Shown one piece after another: positions 34,543 through 43,219 of a stretch of 64,000 nucleotides of DNA. Source of the stretch: VRUE01 sp035318745 (GTDB taxonomy: Bacteria; Actinomycetota; Thermoleophilia; Solirubrobacterales; 70-9); assembly GCA_035318745.1 (NCBI GenBank), contig DATHEA010000002.1:133683-197682 (forward strand), given 5' to 3'. The notes beneath the pieces were generated by a model. It was given only the letters and a program-made list of their open reading frames with translations. It was not told the DNA's origin and did not search any database. The translations under genes were made by a program, and so were the position numbers. How positions within the stretch are numbered: position 1 is the stretch's first letter; each line of letters begins with the position of its first letter.

Positions 34543-35216
34543 CTCTCGCGTGTAACGCGGCGCATCTCGTCTTCGGCCGCTTCCGGCCCCAGATAAGGCA
34601 TCAGCACGGCAAAGACCAGATCCGGCAGGATCCGCTTCAGCTCCGGGCCGCGGCCGGCACGGACCTCGTCGAAGATCATCGAGGTGGCGCCGCCGATCGC
34701 GAAGCGCGCCGTGTCGGCGGGCAGCTCCTCCCCCTGCCCCGAGTAGGTGCGCCCCTGCTCCAGGAAAGGGGTGAAGCGGGTCAGCATCGCGCGGTAGCGC
34801 TCGCGGGCGTCGTCGCCCGCCGCGGTCACCTCGACCATCGCCATCCGCGCGATGTCGGCCTCCATCGCCAGCAGCTCGACCAAGGCACCGAGCCCGGCCG
34901 CGATCTGCTCCGGCCAGGGCTCGTCGGCGGCCGCCTCGAAGGCCGCCGTGACGTGGGCCACGAGCACGTCGAAGACCGCGTCGTAGGCCTCGAGGAAGCA
35001 GGCCTCCTTGCTCTCGAACATCTCGTCGAAGGCGTCCTGCGAGACGCCGGCGAACTCGATCACGTCGGCTACAGTCGTCGCCTCGTAGCCTTTCGCAGCG
35101 GCCATCTTCACCATTGCCTCGAGCAGGCGCTCGCGCTCGGAGCGAACCTCGTAAGCGCGGGGCAGTCCTTCGCGGCCGGGGGGGCGCTGTGGATTCGAAG
35201 TAGATGGCGAATCCAT
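34539..35216 (-). CDS. TetR-family regulator 1
   Basis: 225 residues. The N-terminal HTH (RERLLEAMVKMAAAKGYEAT, VADVIEFAGVSQDAFDEMFE, SKEACFLEAYDAVFD) is followed by an all-helical ligand domain ending LMPYLGPEAAEDEMRR. The HTH recognition helix VSQDAFDEMFESKEA is divergent from the FYEHF consensus. ATG 35216 is preferred to TTG 35225. It is the first of seven TetR genes spread over 34.5-43.1 kb. The ligand and targets are unknown; the neighbouring enoyl-CoA hydratase hints at acyl-CoA. Confidence 0.88.
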   Translation of the reverse strand: MDSPSTSNPQRPPGREGLPRAYEVRSERERLLEAMVKMAAAKGYEATTVADVIEFAGVSQDAFDEMFESKEACFLEAYDAVFDVLVAHVTAAFEAAADEPWPEQIAAGLGALVELLAMEADIARMAMVEVTAAGDDARERYRAMLTRFTPFLEQGRTYSGQGEELPADTARFAIGGATSMIFDEVRAGRGPELKRILPDLVFAVLMPYLGPEAAEDEMRRVTRES

Positions 35217-35263
35217 CCAACCCAATGTAGGGCAGGACCCGCGACCTGTCCAACGCCGCGGAG

Positions 35264-35962
35264 CTAGGCGCGCGCTGCCTGCATCTCGGCGCTCGCGGCG
35301 TCGGCGCCGAAGTAGGGCAGCACGGCGAAGTACATGAACTCCGGCAGCAGAGCGCGGAAACCGTCGGTTGCCCCGGTGGAGAGCCGCGAATGGACGATCG
35401 CGTGGATGCCCGCAACGATCCCCTCCGGAGCGATCTGGGGGGGCTCCTCCGACTCCTCCGAATCGTCCCGTGCCAAATCGATGAAATCGGCCGCCCTTTT
35501 CATCGCTTCGGCCCGTCTTGCCAGGGCCTCGGGACCCGCTGCGTGGACCCCGACGATCACCCCACGGCCGAAATCGGGCTCGGCGTCGAGCTCATCGAGC
35601 AGTGCGCCGAGGCCGGCCCGCAGCTTGCCACGCCACGATTCCTCGCTCGCCGCGGCTCGCACCACCAGCGCTTCGAAACGCGCGATTCCCATCTCGAGCG
35701 CCGCCAGGTAGCAGCCGTCCTTGTCGGCGAAGTTGTCGTAGAACGCCTGCCGGTAGAGGCCGGTTCTGTCCAGAACCGTGCGTACCGAGGTGGCGTCGTA
35801 GCCCTCAGCCCCGACCGCCTCGAGCATTCCCTCGAGAATCTTTTCGCGCTTGGGAGAATTCACAAGCTCGAGCTTGGGAGAGTGGGGAAGTGATTCCACT
35901 GCCCTGATGCTGCCGGTCCCCTCAGCCCCTGCCTGGACGTTGGTTGCGGCCTGCTTCCCCAT
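35264..35962 (-). CDS. TetR-family regulator 2
   Basis: 232 residues. HTH at about 40-85 (KREKILEGMLEAVGAEGYDAT, VRTVLDRTGLYRQAFYDNFADKDGCYLAA), helical ligand domain ending FAVLPYFGADAASAEMQ. ATG 35962 has a strong GGAAGGGG ribosome site 5 nt upstream, so the longer open frame upstream is rejected. It is divergent from TetR 3 across 114 nt that contain GGTACTGTAGCGGTA, a candidate shared operator. It precedes TetR 1 by 47 nt and may be co-transcribed with it. Confidence 0.88.
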   Translation of the reverse strand: MGKQAATNVQAGAEGTGSIRAVESLPHSPKLELVNSPKREKILEGMLEAVGAEGYDATSVRTVLDRTGLYRQAFYDNFADKDGCYLAALEMGIARFEALVVRAAASEESWRGKLRAGLGALLDELDAEPDFGRGVIVGVHAAGPEALARRAEAMKRAADFIDLARDDSEESEEPPQIAPEGIVAGIHAIVHSRLSTGATDGFRALLPEFMYFAVLPYFGADAASAEMQAARA

Positions 35963-36076
35963 CGCTACCCCTTCCTCGTGATCTAGGGAACAGGTTGTCT
36001 GGACTCCGGTACTGTAGCGGTATATCGCCAATTCGTCCAGCTTGAATCTCGATGGCCCCGGAGTAGCCTGGCTTGC

Positions 36077-36754
36077 GTGGCTGAACGTGTACCTCAGGCA
36101 ACCAGGATGCCCCCCGGAAGGCATCCACTGCCTCGTGAGTTCATCACCCAACACCAGCGCGCCCGTATCATCGCCGCCCTCGCCGAGGAGACGGTAGAGA
36201 AGGGTTACCGGGCGGTCACTGTCGCGGATATCGTGCGGCGCGCGGGCATCGCCCGCAACACTTTTTACGAGAATTTCTCCTCCAAGGAAGACTGCTTTCT
36301 TGCCGCCTCGGAGTTCGCCGTCAAAGAGGCGCTGCGCCGCGTCGTCGACGCCGCCAGCAGGGTCGACAGCTGGCCCGCCCGGGTCAACTCCGGCCTCGCC
36401 GCCTTCCTTCACTACGTGGCCACCGAGCCGGCGCTGGCCCGGACCTGCATCGTCGAGGCCCTCTCCGCCGGCCCGGCCGCGGTCGAGCGCTACGAACGCT
36501 CGATCCAGGCCTTCGTGCCGCTCTTCCGCATGGGCCGCAAGGTCGCGCCGAATGGCGAGGATCTGCCGGGGACACTCGAGGAGACGATCGTCGGCGGGGT
36601 CTTCTGGATCATCTACCAGCGGATCGTGATGGGGCAGGTGGAGGAGATCGAGCAGCTCCTCCCCGAGTTGGTGGAGTTCTCGCTCACCCCGTACGTCGGC
36701 GCCGAGGCCGCGAAGCGCACGGCAGCCGAACAGCCGGCCAAAGCGACCGGCTGA
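36077..36754 (+). CDS. TetR-family regulator 3
   Basis: 225 residues. It begins with the prefix PPGRHPLPREFITQHQRARI, shared with TetR 4b, 7 and 8, then HTH EKGYRAVTVADIVRRAGIARN and FYENFSSKEDCFLAA, and a ligand domain ending FSLTPYVGAEAAKR. GTG 36077 starts it. It is followed after 32 nt by the TetR 4 fusion, probably in one transcript. Confidence 0.9.
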   Translation: MAERVPQATRMPPGRHPLPREFITQHQRARIIAALAEETVEKGYRAVTVADIVRRAGIARNTFYENFSSKEDCFLAASEFAVKEALRRVVDAASRVDSWPARVNSGLAAFLHYVATEPALARTCIVEALSAGPAAVERYERSIQAFVPLFRMGRKVAPNGEDLPGTLEETIVGGVFWIIYQRIVMGQVEEIEQLLPELVEFSLTPYVGAEAAKRTAAEQPAKATG

Positions 36755-36786
36755 GCCAGGGCAGGGATCGGGGGTCCCATGCGCTA

Positions 36787-38142
36787 GTGCTCGACACCGA
36801 GACCCGCGAGGAGACCGGCAGCTCCGAGCGTGCCGAGATCGTCGCGGCGCTGATCGAGATCGCCGCCGAGCGAGGCTACGGCGAAACGACGATCGAGTTG
36901 ATCCTCGAGCGCGCCGGGCTCGACCGCCCCGCCTTCGACCGCCACTTCCGCGGCAAGTACGACTGCTTCCTCTCCGCCTGGCAGGACCAGAACGAGGAGT
37001 GCCTGGGGACGATGGTGAGGGCGTATGAAAGCTGTGAGGAGTGGCCCGACCGTCTGCGCGCGGTCGCCTACGAGGTGATCGCCGGCCTCAGCAACGACCC
37101 CAGCCGCGCTTCCTTCGGAGTCGAGGTGCTGGCCGCCGGCGACGCAGCCCGCGCCCGCCGCGACATGACGATGCGGGTGATCGCCTCGCTGATCGACGCC
37201 GGCCGCCAGGAGATGGACGATCCCGACTCCGTCCCTCACACCACAGCCGAGGCGCTGGCAGGCTCGGCCTACGGCCAGATCTACTCGCGGGTGGTCCGCG
37301 GGGCGGTCGAGGAGCTGCCCGAGCTGGTCCCCCAGCTGATGTCGGCGGCGGTGATGCCGTATTTGGGTATCGAGGCGGCTATGGCCGAGCTGAGCCGCGA
37401 CTCTGGCCTGCCGGAGGGATATGCTCGCGGTGTGGCACGTAAACGCGCCGACAAATCGGAGAAGGCGCCAGCTGACGGTGCGGAGGACTATCCGCCCGAG
37501 TTGGCACGCCTGCCGCCGGGCCGCCACGGGCTGCCCCGCGAGTTCGTCACTCATAACCAGCGAGAGCGCCTGATCGCCGGAATCGCCGAGGCGATCGCCG
37601 AGCACGGCTACTCGGGCACTACGATCGCCCACATCACCCGCGCCGCCGCAGTCTCCCGCCGCACCTTCTACGAGCACTTCTCGAGCAAGGACGAGTGCTT
37701 CGTCGCCGCTTACGACACGGTGATGAAGGAGCTGCGCGAGCGCGTCTCCGCCGCTTTCGACGAGAGCGAGGAGTGGCCGCAGGCGATCAAGGCCGGGATC
37801 GACGCGATGCTGCAGTTCCTCGCCGCCGAGCCGAACCTGGCCCGCCTCTGCATGGTCGAGGCGCTGGTCGCCGGCCCGGCCGTGGTCGAGCGCTACGACG
37901 CGGCGATCCAGAGCTTCGTCCCCTACTTCCAGGAGGGCCGCGAGGGCCGCCCGCCGGAGGTTCTCTCTCGCCTCTCGCCGACCACCGAGGAAGCGCTCGT
38001 CGGCGGCATGGTCTCGCTGATCTCGCGCCGCATCATCGCCGGCAAGACCGAAGAGTTGGAGGAACTGCTCCCCGACCTGGTCGAGTTCACCCTGACTCCG
38101 TACCTCGGCAGCGCCGAGGCCGCGGAGATCGCCAAGAGCTGA
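36787..38142 (+). CDS. Double TetR-family regulator (two complete TetR units fused)
   Basis: 451 residues in one frame without a stop. Unit a (about 1-205): GYGETTIELILERAGLDRPAF, FRGKYDCFLSAWQDQ, ending MPYLGIEAAMAEL. Unit b (from about 237): LPPGRHGLPREFVTHNQRER, GYSGTTIAHITRAAAVSRRT, FYEHFSSKDECFVAA, ending LTPYLGSAEAAEIAKS. A possible internal GTG at 37432 (ARKRADKSEK) could also release unit b alone. A natural fusion would give a protein that contains both halves of a TetR dimer. The start is GTG 36787. Confidence 0.85.
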   Translation: MLDTETREETGSSERAEIVAALIEIAAERGYGETTIELILERAGLDRPAFDRHFRGKYDCFLSAWQDQNEECLGTMVRAYESCEEWPDRLRAVAYEVIAGLSNDPSRASFGVEVLAAGDAARARRDMTMRVIASLIDAGRQEMDDPDSVPHTTAEALAGSAYGQIYSRVVRGAVEELPELVPQLMSAAVMPYLGIEAAMAELSRDSGLPEGYARGVARKRADKSEKAPADGAEDYPPELARLPPGRHGLPREFVTHNQRERLIAGIAEAIAEHGYSGTTIAHITRAAAVSRRTFYEHFSSKDECFVAAYDTVMKELRERVSAAFDESEEWPQAIKAGIDAMLQFLAAEPNLARLCMVEALVAGPAVVERYDAAIQSFVPYFQEGREGRPPEVLSRLSPTTEEALVGGMVSLISRRIIAGKTEELEELLPDLVEFTLTPYLGSAEAAEIAKS

Positions 38143-38146
38143 GCTC

Positions 38147-38617
38147 TCAGGCCTCTGGCAGGTTCTCCAGGTCGGCTTTGTCTTGGGTCCTTCCTTGCGC
38201 CTCCTTCATCTCGCGCAGGCGAGCGAGAGAGCACACTCGTACCGGGACGCCTAGCAACTCGCTTTCAACCGCATCTTGGTCGAGCTGGGCGTATGCCGGC
38301 ACACCCCTGGCACGCTGAACGACGTCCAACCCGCCGAATCTGGTGTCGGCGGTTACGTTGCCGCCGCGCCGAACCACACGGGCGTCGGTGGTCGGGTCGA
38401 ACCTTCTGCCTTTGACGGTTGGCAGCGTTGACCCCAGTTCGTCTAGGGCCGTCGTGAGCCTGTCCAGATTTTCCGGATCGGGATCGGGGACGAGATCGAG
38501 ATCCTCGGTTCCACGAACGTATCCATGGGCGGCCACTGCTACGCCGCCGATCACGACGAAGCGGACGTCCTTCTCATGCAGCAACTCGAGTAGAGCTCGG
38601 AGATCGAACTCCGTCAA
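38147..38617 (-). CDS. Nucleotidyltransferase-fold protein (AbiEii/MNT-like)
   Basis: 156 residues. FVVIGGVAVAAHGYVRGTEDLDLV has the GG...S/A and DxD signature of the polymerase-beta type nucleotidyltransferases, with a later acidic residue in GGLDVV. Such proteins often act as toxins or antitoxins that modify tRNA or proteins. TTG 38617 lies inside the stop (TTGA) of a 53-codon gene, so the two are coupled. It is shorter than full AbiEii toxins. The function is inferred. Confidence 0.78.
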   Translation of the reverse strand: MTEFDLRALLELLHEKDVRFVVIGGVAVAAHGYVRGTEDLDLVPDPDPENLDRLTTALDELGSTLPTVKGRRFDPTTDARVVRRGGNVTADTRFGGLDVVQRARGVPAYAQLDQDAVESELLGVPVRVCSLARLREMKEAQGRTQDKADLENLPEA

Positions 38618-38775
38618 TGTGCTGCGGCCGAGCCCTTGATAGCGCTCATCTGCTTGCAGAGCTCATGCAGCCGCGTGAGTCGCTCGCTCATAAGGGCGCC
38701 GCGGCTCTCTTTCAGACGCGCAGCATGCGCGGCCTTCAGGTTGCCGATGTCGTTCGCTTGCGTCGGTGCGGCCAT
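38614..38775 (-). CDS. 53-residue partner of the nucleotidyltransferase gene
   Basis: Short frame MAAPTQANDIGNLKA... ending LTRLHELCKQMSAIKGSAAAH, highly charged and helical, no membrane segment. The stop overlaps the TTG start of the nucleotidyltransferase, the arrangement of type II toxin-antitoxin genes. The sequence is too short for a family call. It is supported by coupling and by codon use. Confidence 0.55.
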   Translation of the reverse strand: MAAPTQANDIGNLKAAHAARLKESRGALMSERLTRLHELCKQMSAIKGSAAAH

Positions 38776-38784
38776 GCTTCAAGT

Positions 38785-39630
38785 CTAGCCCGGCTGTGCG
38801 GCGCGAATCTCGCCGTCGAGCGCCTGTGCTTCGGCGCGAGCCGCCTCGGCGAAGTCCTCGCCGGAGGAGGCGTAGATGATCGAGCGCGAGGCGGCGATCA
38901 GGAAGGCTTCGCTGCCGGCGTCGCGGTTGGCGGCCACGACCGCGGCCACGTCGCCGCCCTGGGCGCCGACGCCGGGGGTCAGGATCGGCATCTGGGCCGG
39001 GATGTCCTCGCGCACCGCCCGCATCTCCTCGGGGTAGGTGGCGCCGACGACGAGGCCGCAGTTGCCCGCCGCGTTCCAGTTGCCGGCGACGGCGCGGGCG
39101 ACGTGGCGGTAGAGCGGCGCCCCGTCCGCGACCAGGTCCTGGAGCTCGCCCGCGCCGGGGTTGGAGGTGCGGGCGAGGACGAAGACGAGCTTCTCGCTGC
39201 GCTCGAGGAACGGCGAGAGTGCCTCGCCGCCGAGGTAGGGGTGGACGGTGATCGCGTCGGCGCCGAGCTGGTCGAATGCGGCGGTCACGTAGCCGGCGTT
39301 GGTCGAGCCGATGTCGGCCCGCTTGGCGTCGAGGATCACCGCCGCGTTGGGAGCGCTGGCTCGGATCGCGGCGATCGTCTCCTCCAGGGCGCGGAAGCCT
39401 TCGCCGCCGAGCGCCTCGTAGAAGGCGGAGTTGGGCTTGTAGGCGCAGGCCAGGTCGGCGGTCGCCTCGACGATCCGCCGGTTGAACTCGATCACCCGCG
39501 CAGCGGGCGACGCTCCCGCCGCCACCGACTCCGGAATCCGGCTGGTGTCGGTGTCCAGCCCGACCACCAGATGGCGCCCCGTGGCAAAGTGCGCCGCCAG
39601 CAACTCAGCGCAGGAATCGATCCGTTCCAT
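38785..39630 (-). CDS. pyrF: Orotidine 5-phosphate decarboxylase (long, type 2)
   Basis: 281 residues, typical of the mycobacterial/Myxococcus-type OMP decarboxylase. LVVGLDTDTSRIP, CAYKPNSAFYEALG, the catalytic DAKRADIGST (Asp-Lys-Asp), VHPYLGGEALSPF and LTPGVGAQGGD are visible. It makes UMP in the last step of de novo pyrimidine synthesis. It stands alone here, separated from other pyr genes, and upstream of the nucleotidyltransferase pair on the same strand (9-nt gap). Confidence 0.95.
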   Translation of the reverse strand: MERIDSCAELLAAHFATGRHLVVGLDTDTSRIPESVAAGASPAARVIEFNRRIVEATADLACAYKPNSAFYEALGGEGFRALEETIAAIRASAPNAAVILDAKRADIGSTNAGYVTAAFDQLGADAITVHPYLGGEALSPFLERSEKLVFVLARTSNPGAGELQDLVADGAPLYRHVARAVAGNWNAAGNCGLVVGATYPEEMRAVREDIPAQMPILTPGVGAQGGDVAAVVAANRDAGSEAFLIAASRSIIYASSGEDFAEAARAEAQALDGEIRAAQPG

Positions 39631-39724
39631 TGACCGCAGCGTATCCAGCTCGAGATCGACCAGCAGTCTGGGAAACCACCATAAACTGGCTGTAAATCGG
39701 CCAGGAAATGGTTAAAATGCAAAA

Positions 39725-41056
39725 ATGCTTGAACGACACCTGGCGATCGCCTTGCGCCAGTCCCTTCGCGACACGCCTGTGACGATGCTGGTCGGCCCTC
39801 GTCAGAGTGGCAAGAGCACGTTGGTGCAGGCTCTCACGGACGAGCTAGGGGACGCACGCTATGTGAGCCTGGACCGTGGCTTGAACCTCACTGCGGCCCG
39901 CGACGATCCGGCTGGTTTCGTTGCCGATCCAGATCGGACCCTGGTCATCGACGAGGTGCAGCGCGCCCCCGATCTTCTGCTCGAGATCAAGGCAAGCGTC
40001 GACGCTGACCGCCGGCCGGGCCGCTTTGTCCTGACCGGATCCGCCGATGTTCTCGCTCTGCCTCGTATTGCCGACACCCTTGCCGGCCGTATGGAGGTGC
40101 TGCGACTCTGGCCGCTCTCTCAGGGCGAGATCGATGGTCGACGAGAGGGCTTTCTCGATGCCTTGCTCGCCGGCGAACCCGAGTCTCTCGCCAATATGGC
40201 CGACTCGCTCGAGCGCCAAGACCTGCTGGGCCGAATCGAAGCCGGGGGTTATCCGGAGGCCTTGACTCGTGCCGGTGCTCGCCGAGCTCGCTGGTTCGAC
40301 AGCTATTTGGACACGATGCTGCAGCGCGAGGTGCGTGACATCGCGAATGTCTCTGGCCTGACTGATTTGCCGCGCCTCATGCTTCTGCTGGCCAGCCGTG
40401 TTACCGGATTGCTCAACTACGCTGGCATCTCGCGGGATCTCGGTATGCCGCAGACGACCTTGAAGCGGTACTTGGCTCTTCTCGAGACCGCATTTCTCGT
40501 CGAGACTGTCCCAGCTTGGTTCCGGAACATCGGCAAACGGCTGGTCAAGTCGCCGAAGCTGATCCTCACGGATGCGGGCCTTTTGGCGCATATGCTTGGA
40601 GGGAAGACTGCTCTTGAGCGTTCCTTCGGAGCCGTGCTGGAGAACTTCGTGCTGATGGAGCTTGTGAAGCAGGCGAGCGTCAGCGACGCCCGGCCGGCCA
40701 TTTGTCACTACCGGACGTCTGAGGGGCTCGAGGTCGACGCGATCATCGAGCCACGTGGTGGGCCGGTTTGTGCTGTTGAGGTGAAGGCAGCCGCGACTCT
40801 CGCCTCGCGGGATTTTCGTGGATTGAAGAGCTTGGCTGCGTCGCTTGGAGACGAATTCGGCGCAGGGGTGATCCTGTACACCGGCTCTGAGACGGCGCGG
40901 ATCGCACCAAAGATCTGGGCCCTTCCGCTCACGGCCCTGTGGGCAGGAGAGGCGGTTGGGCGAACGAGCTCGCTGAGCGAGTTGCTGCGCGGGATGCCAG
41001 ATGCCGGGGACGATCGCGATTTCGAGCGGCTTCAAGATCGCGGCCGCTCGGTTTGA
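39725..41056 (+). CDS. AAA ATPase with DUF4143 domain
   Basis: 443 residues. Walker A GPRQSGKSTL (about 24-33), Walker B TLVIDEVQ, sensor-like RFVLTGSADVL, a wHTH-like middle (YAGISRDLGMPQTTLKRYLALLE) and a DUF4143 end with YRTSEGLEVDAIIE and VEVKAA, which has the D-ExK layout of a PD-(D/E)xK nuclease fold. The family is widespread and patchily distributed; roles are unproven. The AT-rich region before ATG 39725 (TTAAAAT) is a likely -10. Codon use is less GC-biased than neighbours, suggesting transfer. Confidence 0.85.
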   Translation: MLERHLAIALRQSLRDTPVTMLVGPRQSGKSTLVQALTDELGDARYVSLDRGLNLTAARDDPAGFVADPDRTLVIDEVQRAPDLLLEIKASVDADRRPGRFVLTGSADVLALPRIADTLAGRMEVLRLWPLSQGEIDGRREGFLDALLAGEPESLANMADSLERQDLLGRIEAGGYPEALTRAGARRARWFDSYLDTMLQREVRDIANVSGLTDLPRLMLLLASRVTGLLNYAGISRDLGMPQTTLKRYLALLETAFLVETVPAWFRNIGKRLVKSPKLILTDAGLLAHMLGGKTALERSFGAVLENFVLMELVKQASVSDARPAICHYRTSEGLEVDAIIEPRGGPVCAVEVKAAATLASRDFRGLKSLAASLGDEFGAGVILYTGSETARIAPKIWALPLTALWAGEAVGRTSSLSELLRGMPDAGDDRDFERLQDRGRSV

Positions 41057-41069
41057 ATTCTGAGCAGCC

Positions 41070-41687
41070 CTACTCCTCGCCGAAGAGCTGCAGGAAGGCG
41101 AGGTGGGTGAGGTCGTTCAGCTGCAGCTGAACGCTGTCGGCGCGGCCCGCGGCGAGGTCGAGGCAGAGCGATTCCTCGATCGCGCCGGCGACGAAGGCGG
41201 AGGTCATACGGGTGGCGCCGGTGCGGGCGCCGGGCTCGTCGCGGGCGGTGTCGAGTGCCGTGGTAAGGCGATCGACCACTTCCTGGTGCACTACCCAAGA
41301 GCTGCCGCGTGCCGCCCTTACCTCCAGCAGCAATGCTTTCGCCATCAGCGGCTGCTCGGCGACGGTGCGCAGCAGCTCGGCCAGTGCGGCGCGGAAGCCC
41401 TCGCGCCAGCCGGGCGCGGCTTCACAGGCCTCGAGGATTTGTGTGCCGAAACGATCGGCCGCCTCTTCGTAGGCGCGGGCAAAGCAGGCCTCCTTGCTGC
41501 CGAAGCGGCGGTGGAAGCGGTCCTGGGTGATCCGAGCCCGCTCGGCCACCTCGCGCACCGTGGCCTGCGCGTAGCCCTTCTCGCCGACCGTCAACAGCAT
41601 CGCTTCGAGCACGTCCTCGTCGCCGCTATGGTCGGGCCCGACATCCTCCCAAGAGCGAACGGCGCGAAGTGGCCCCGGTGCTTCCAT
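41070..41687 (-). CDS. TetR-family regulator 5
   Basis: 205 residues. HTH GEKGYAQATVREVAERARITQDRFHRRF is followed by SKEACFARAYEEAADRF and a ligand domain with SSWVVHQEVVDRLTTALDTA. The recognition helix (ITQDRFHRRFGS) differs from the YEHF type of its neighbours. It is divergent from TetR 6 across 87 nt containing the palindrome TTGGGAACTTTCCCAA. It lacks the PPGRHG prefix. Confidence 0.88.
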   Translation of the reverse strand: MEAPGPLRAVRSWEDVGPDHSGDEDVLEAMLLTVGEKGYAQATVREVAERARITQDRFHRRFGSKEACFARAYEEAADRFGTQILEACEAAPGWREGFRAALAELLRTVAEQPLMAKALLLEVRAARGSSWVVHQEVVDRLTTALDTARDEPGARTGATRMTSAFVAGAIEESLCLDLAAGRADSVQLQLNDLTHLAFLQLFGEE

Positions 41688-41708
41688 TCAGGACACCATA
41701 GCTTATGT

Positions 41709-41745
41709 TTGGGAACTTTCCCAACCCTATGTACCTGTTTCGTAC
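41709..41745. promoter_or_regulatory. Palindromic operators between TetR 5 and TetR 6
   Basis: TTGGGAACTTTCCCAA (41709-41724) has 6-bp perfect arms; GTAC-7-GTAC follows at 41731-41745. GGGAACTTT recurs at 43210-43218 upstream of the collagen-like gene. The divergent gap is 87 nt, so a regulator bound here would control both genes. Confidence 0.6.
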
Positions 41746-41774
41746 CAATGGGAACTAGCGCTATCCTGAGCCTT

Positions 41775-42455
41775 GTGCGAGCCCTGCCCGGAAAGGAGAA
41801 CCGGCAGCCTCCCGGCCCCGAGCCGGTCAATCGCGATGCGGCCGCCGCCGATCAGCGCCGCCGCATCCTCGAGGCGACCGCCGAGCTGATCGCCGAGCAG
41901 GGCTACCAGGAGACGACGATGGAGGAGATCGTCCGCAATGCCAAGGTCGGCTACGCGACCTTCTACAAGCACTACCCCGACAAGGAGGCCGCCTTCCTGG
42001 CGCTGCTCGACGCGGCGACGGATCGCACCGTGGGCCGGGTCGAAGACGCCTACAAGCGCGAAGAAGGCCCCTGGACCGACCGGGTCGGCGCCGCGCTCGG
42101 CGCCCTCTTCGAAGACGTCGCCGCGCACCCCGCCGCCGCCCGCGCCGTCCTGGTCGAGGCGGTCGCCGCGAGCCCCGAGGCGGCGGCCAAGCACGAGGCG
42201 GCGCTGAAACGGCTGGCGCCGCTGCTGCGACCGGGGCGTGAGCTCAACCCGCGCCAGGCCGAGTTGCCGGAGAGCCTCGAGGAGACTCTGGCCGGGGGGA
42301 TCGTCTGGGTGCTCGGCCAGCGGCTGATCGCGGGCGAAGCCGACAAGCTGCGCGGCCTCCTGCCCGAGACCCTCGAGTTCGTCCTCCGGCCCTACGTGGG
42401 CGAGGACGAGGCGGCGCGGGAGGCCGGCGAGGTCGCCGACGCGATCTCCGCCTAG
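41775..42455 (+). CDS. TetR-family regulator 6
   Basis: 226 residues. A leader RALPGKENRQPPGPEP, then HTH RRRILEATAELIAEQGYQET, MEEIVRNAKVGYATFYKHYPDKEAAFLAL and a ligand domain ending EFVLRPYVGEDEAARE. The GTG at 41775 is my choice; an in-frame ATG at 41748 lies within the operator region. TetR 7 follows after 15 nt, so the two form an operon. Confidence 0.87.
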   Translation: MRALPGKENRQPPGPEPVNRDAAAADQRRRILEATAELIAEQGYQETTMEEIVRNAKVGYATFYKHYPDKEAAFLALLDAATDRTVGRVEDAYKREEGPWTDRVGAALGALFEDVAAHPAAARAVLVEAVAASPEAAAKHEAALKRLAPLLRPGRELNPRQAELPESLEETLAGGIVWVLGQRLIAGEADKLRGLLPETLEFVLRPYVGEDEAAREAGEVADAISA

Positions 42456-42470
42456 CGGCCCTTCGGATCG

Positions 42471-43127
42471 ATGCCCGCCGAAGAGCTCGGCCCCCTGCCG
42501 GCGGGCCGCCATGGCTTCAGCCGTGAGCAGGTCGCCCACCATCAGCGCGAGCGACTGATCGCCGGCCTCGCCGAAGCGGTAGCCGAGGAGGGCTACGCGG
42601 CGGTCACGTTGACCGACATCGTCAAGGGGGCGAAGGTCTCCCGTCGCGTCTTCTACGCCAACTTCGAGAGCAAGGAGCAGTGCTTCCTCGCCGCCTTCGA
42701 GGTGGTAGTCGACCATCTGCGCGAGCTGATCGTCGAGGCGGTCGAGGGAATCGAAGGCTGGCCGCGCCAGGCGATCGCCGCGACCCGCGCGGTGTTGAGC
42801 TTCCTCGCTTCCGAGCCCGACCTGGCCCGCCTCTGCCTGGTCGAATCGCGTGCCGCGGGGCCCGCGGTCACGGCGCGCTTCAACGAGGCGGTGGGGGAGA
42901 TGGCGCCGTTGCTGCGAAAGGGTCGAGCCGAGCGCCCTGAGGGCGAGCGCCTCCCCGGCTCGACCGAGGACTCGACGATCGGCTCACTCGTCTCCCTTAC
43001 GCACCGCAAGGTCGCCGCGAGCGAAGCGGAGCAATTAGAGGATCTCCTCCCCGACTGCGCCGAGCTGGTCCTCCTGCCTTACCTGGGTTCCGCCGAGGCG
43101 GCACGCCTCGCCCGCAGAGTAGCGTAG
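42471..43127 (+). CDS. TetR-family regulator 7
   Basis: 218 residues. It shares the prefix LPAGRHGFSREQVAHHQRER with TetR 3, 4b and 8, then GYAAVTLTDIVKGAKVSRRV, FYANFESKEQCFLAAFEV and the C-terminal LLPYLGSAEAARL. ATG 42471. It lies 266 nt upstream of a secreted collagen-like gene whose promoter contains a palindrome, so it is a candidate regulator of that gene. Confidence 0.9.
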   Translation: MPAEELGPLPAGRHGFSREQVAHHQRERLIAGLAEAVAEEGYAAVTLTDIVKGAKVSRRVFYANFESKEQCFLAAFEVVVDHLRELIVEAVEGIEGWPRQAIAATRAVLSFLASEPDLARLCLVESRAAGPAVTARFNEAVGEMAPLLRKGRAERPEGERLPGSTEDSTIGSLVSLTHRKVAASEAEQLEDLLPDCAELVLLPYLGSAEAARLARRVA

Positions 43128-43219
43128 CCCGGCCGGGATGACGGCCACAGTCGTTTGGTACCCCCTCGTCCCTCCAGGGAACGCATCTAGGAACGCGTTT
43201 TCTCTTTTGGGAACTTTGC

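Noticed and set aside
35963..36412. N-terminal extension of TetR 2
   Set aside because: The extension overlaps TetR 3 on the other strand and lacks TetR features; ATG 35962 has a strong ribosome site.
39725..41056. AAA/DUF4143 gene as part of a defence island
   Set aside because: No restriction, Abi or other defence partner adjoins it; the nearby nucleotidyltransferase pair lies on the other side of pyrF.
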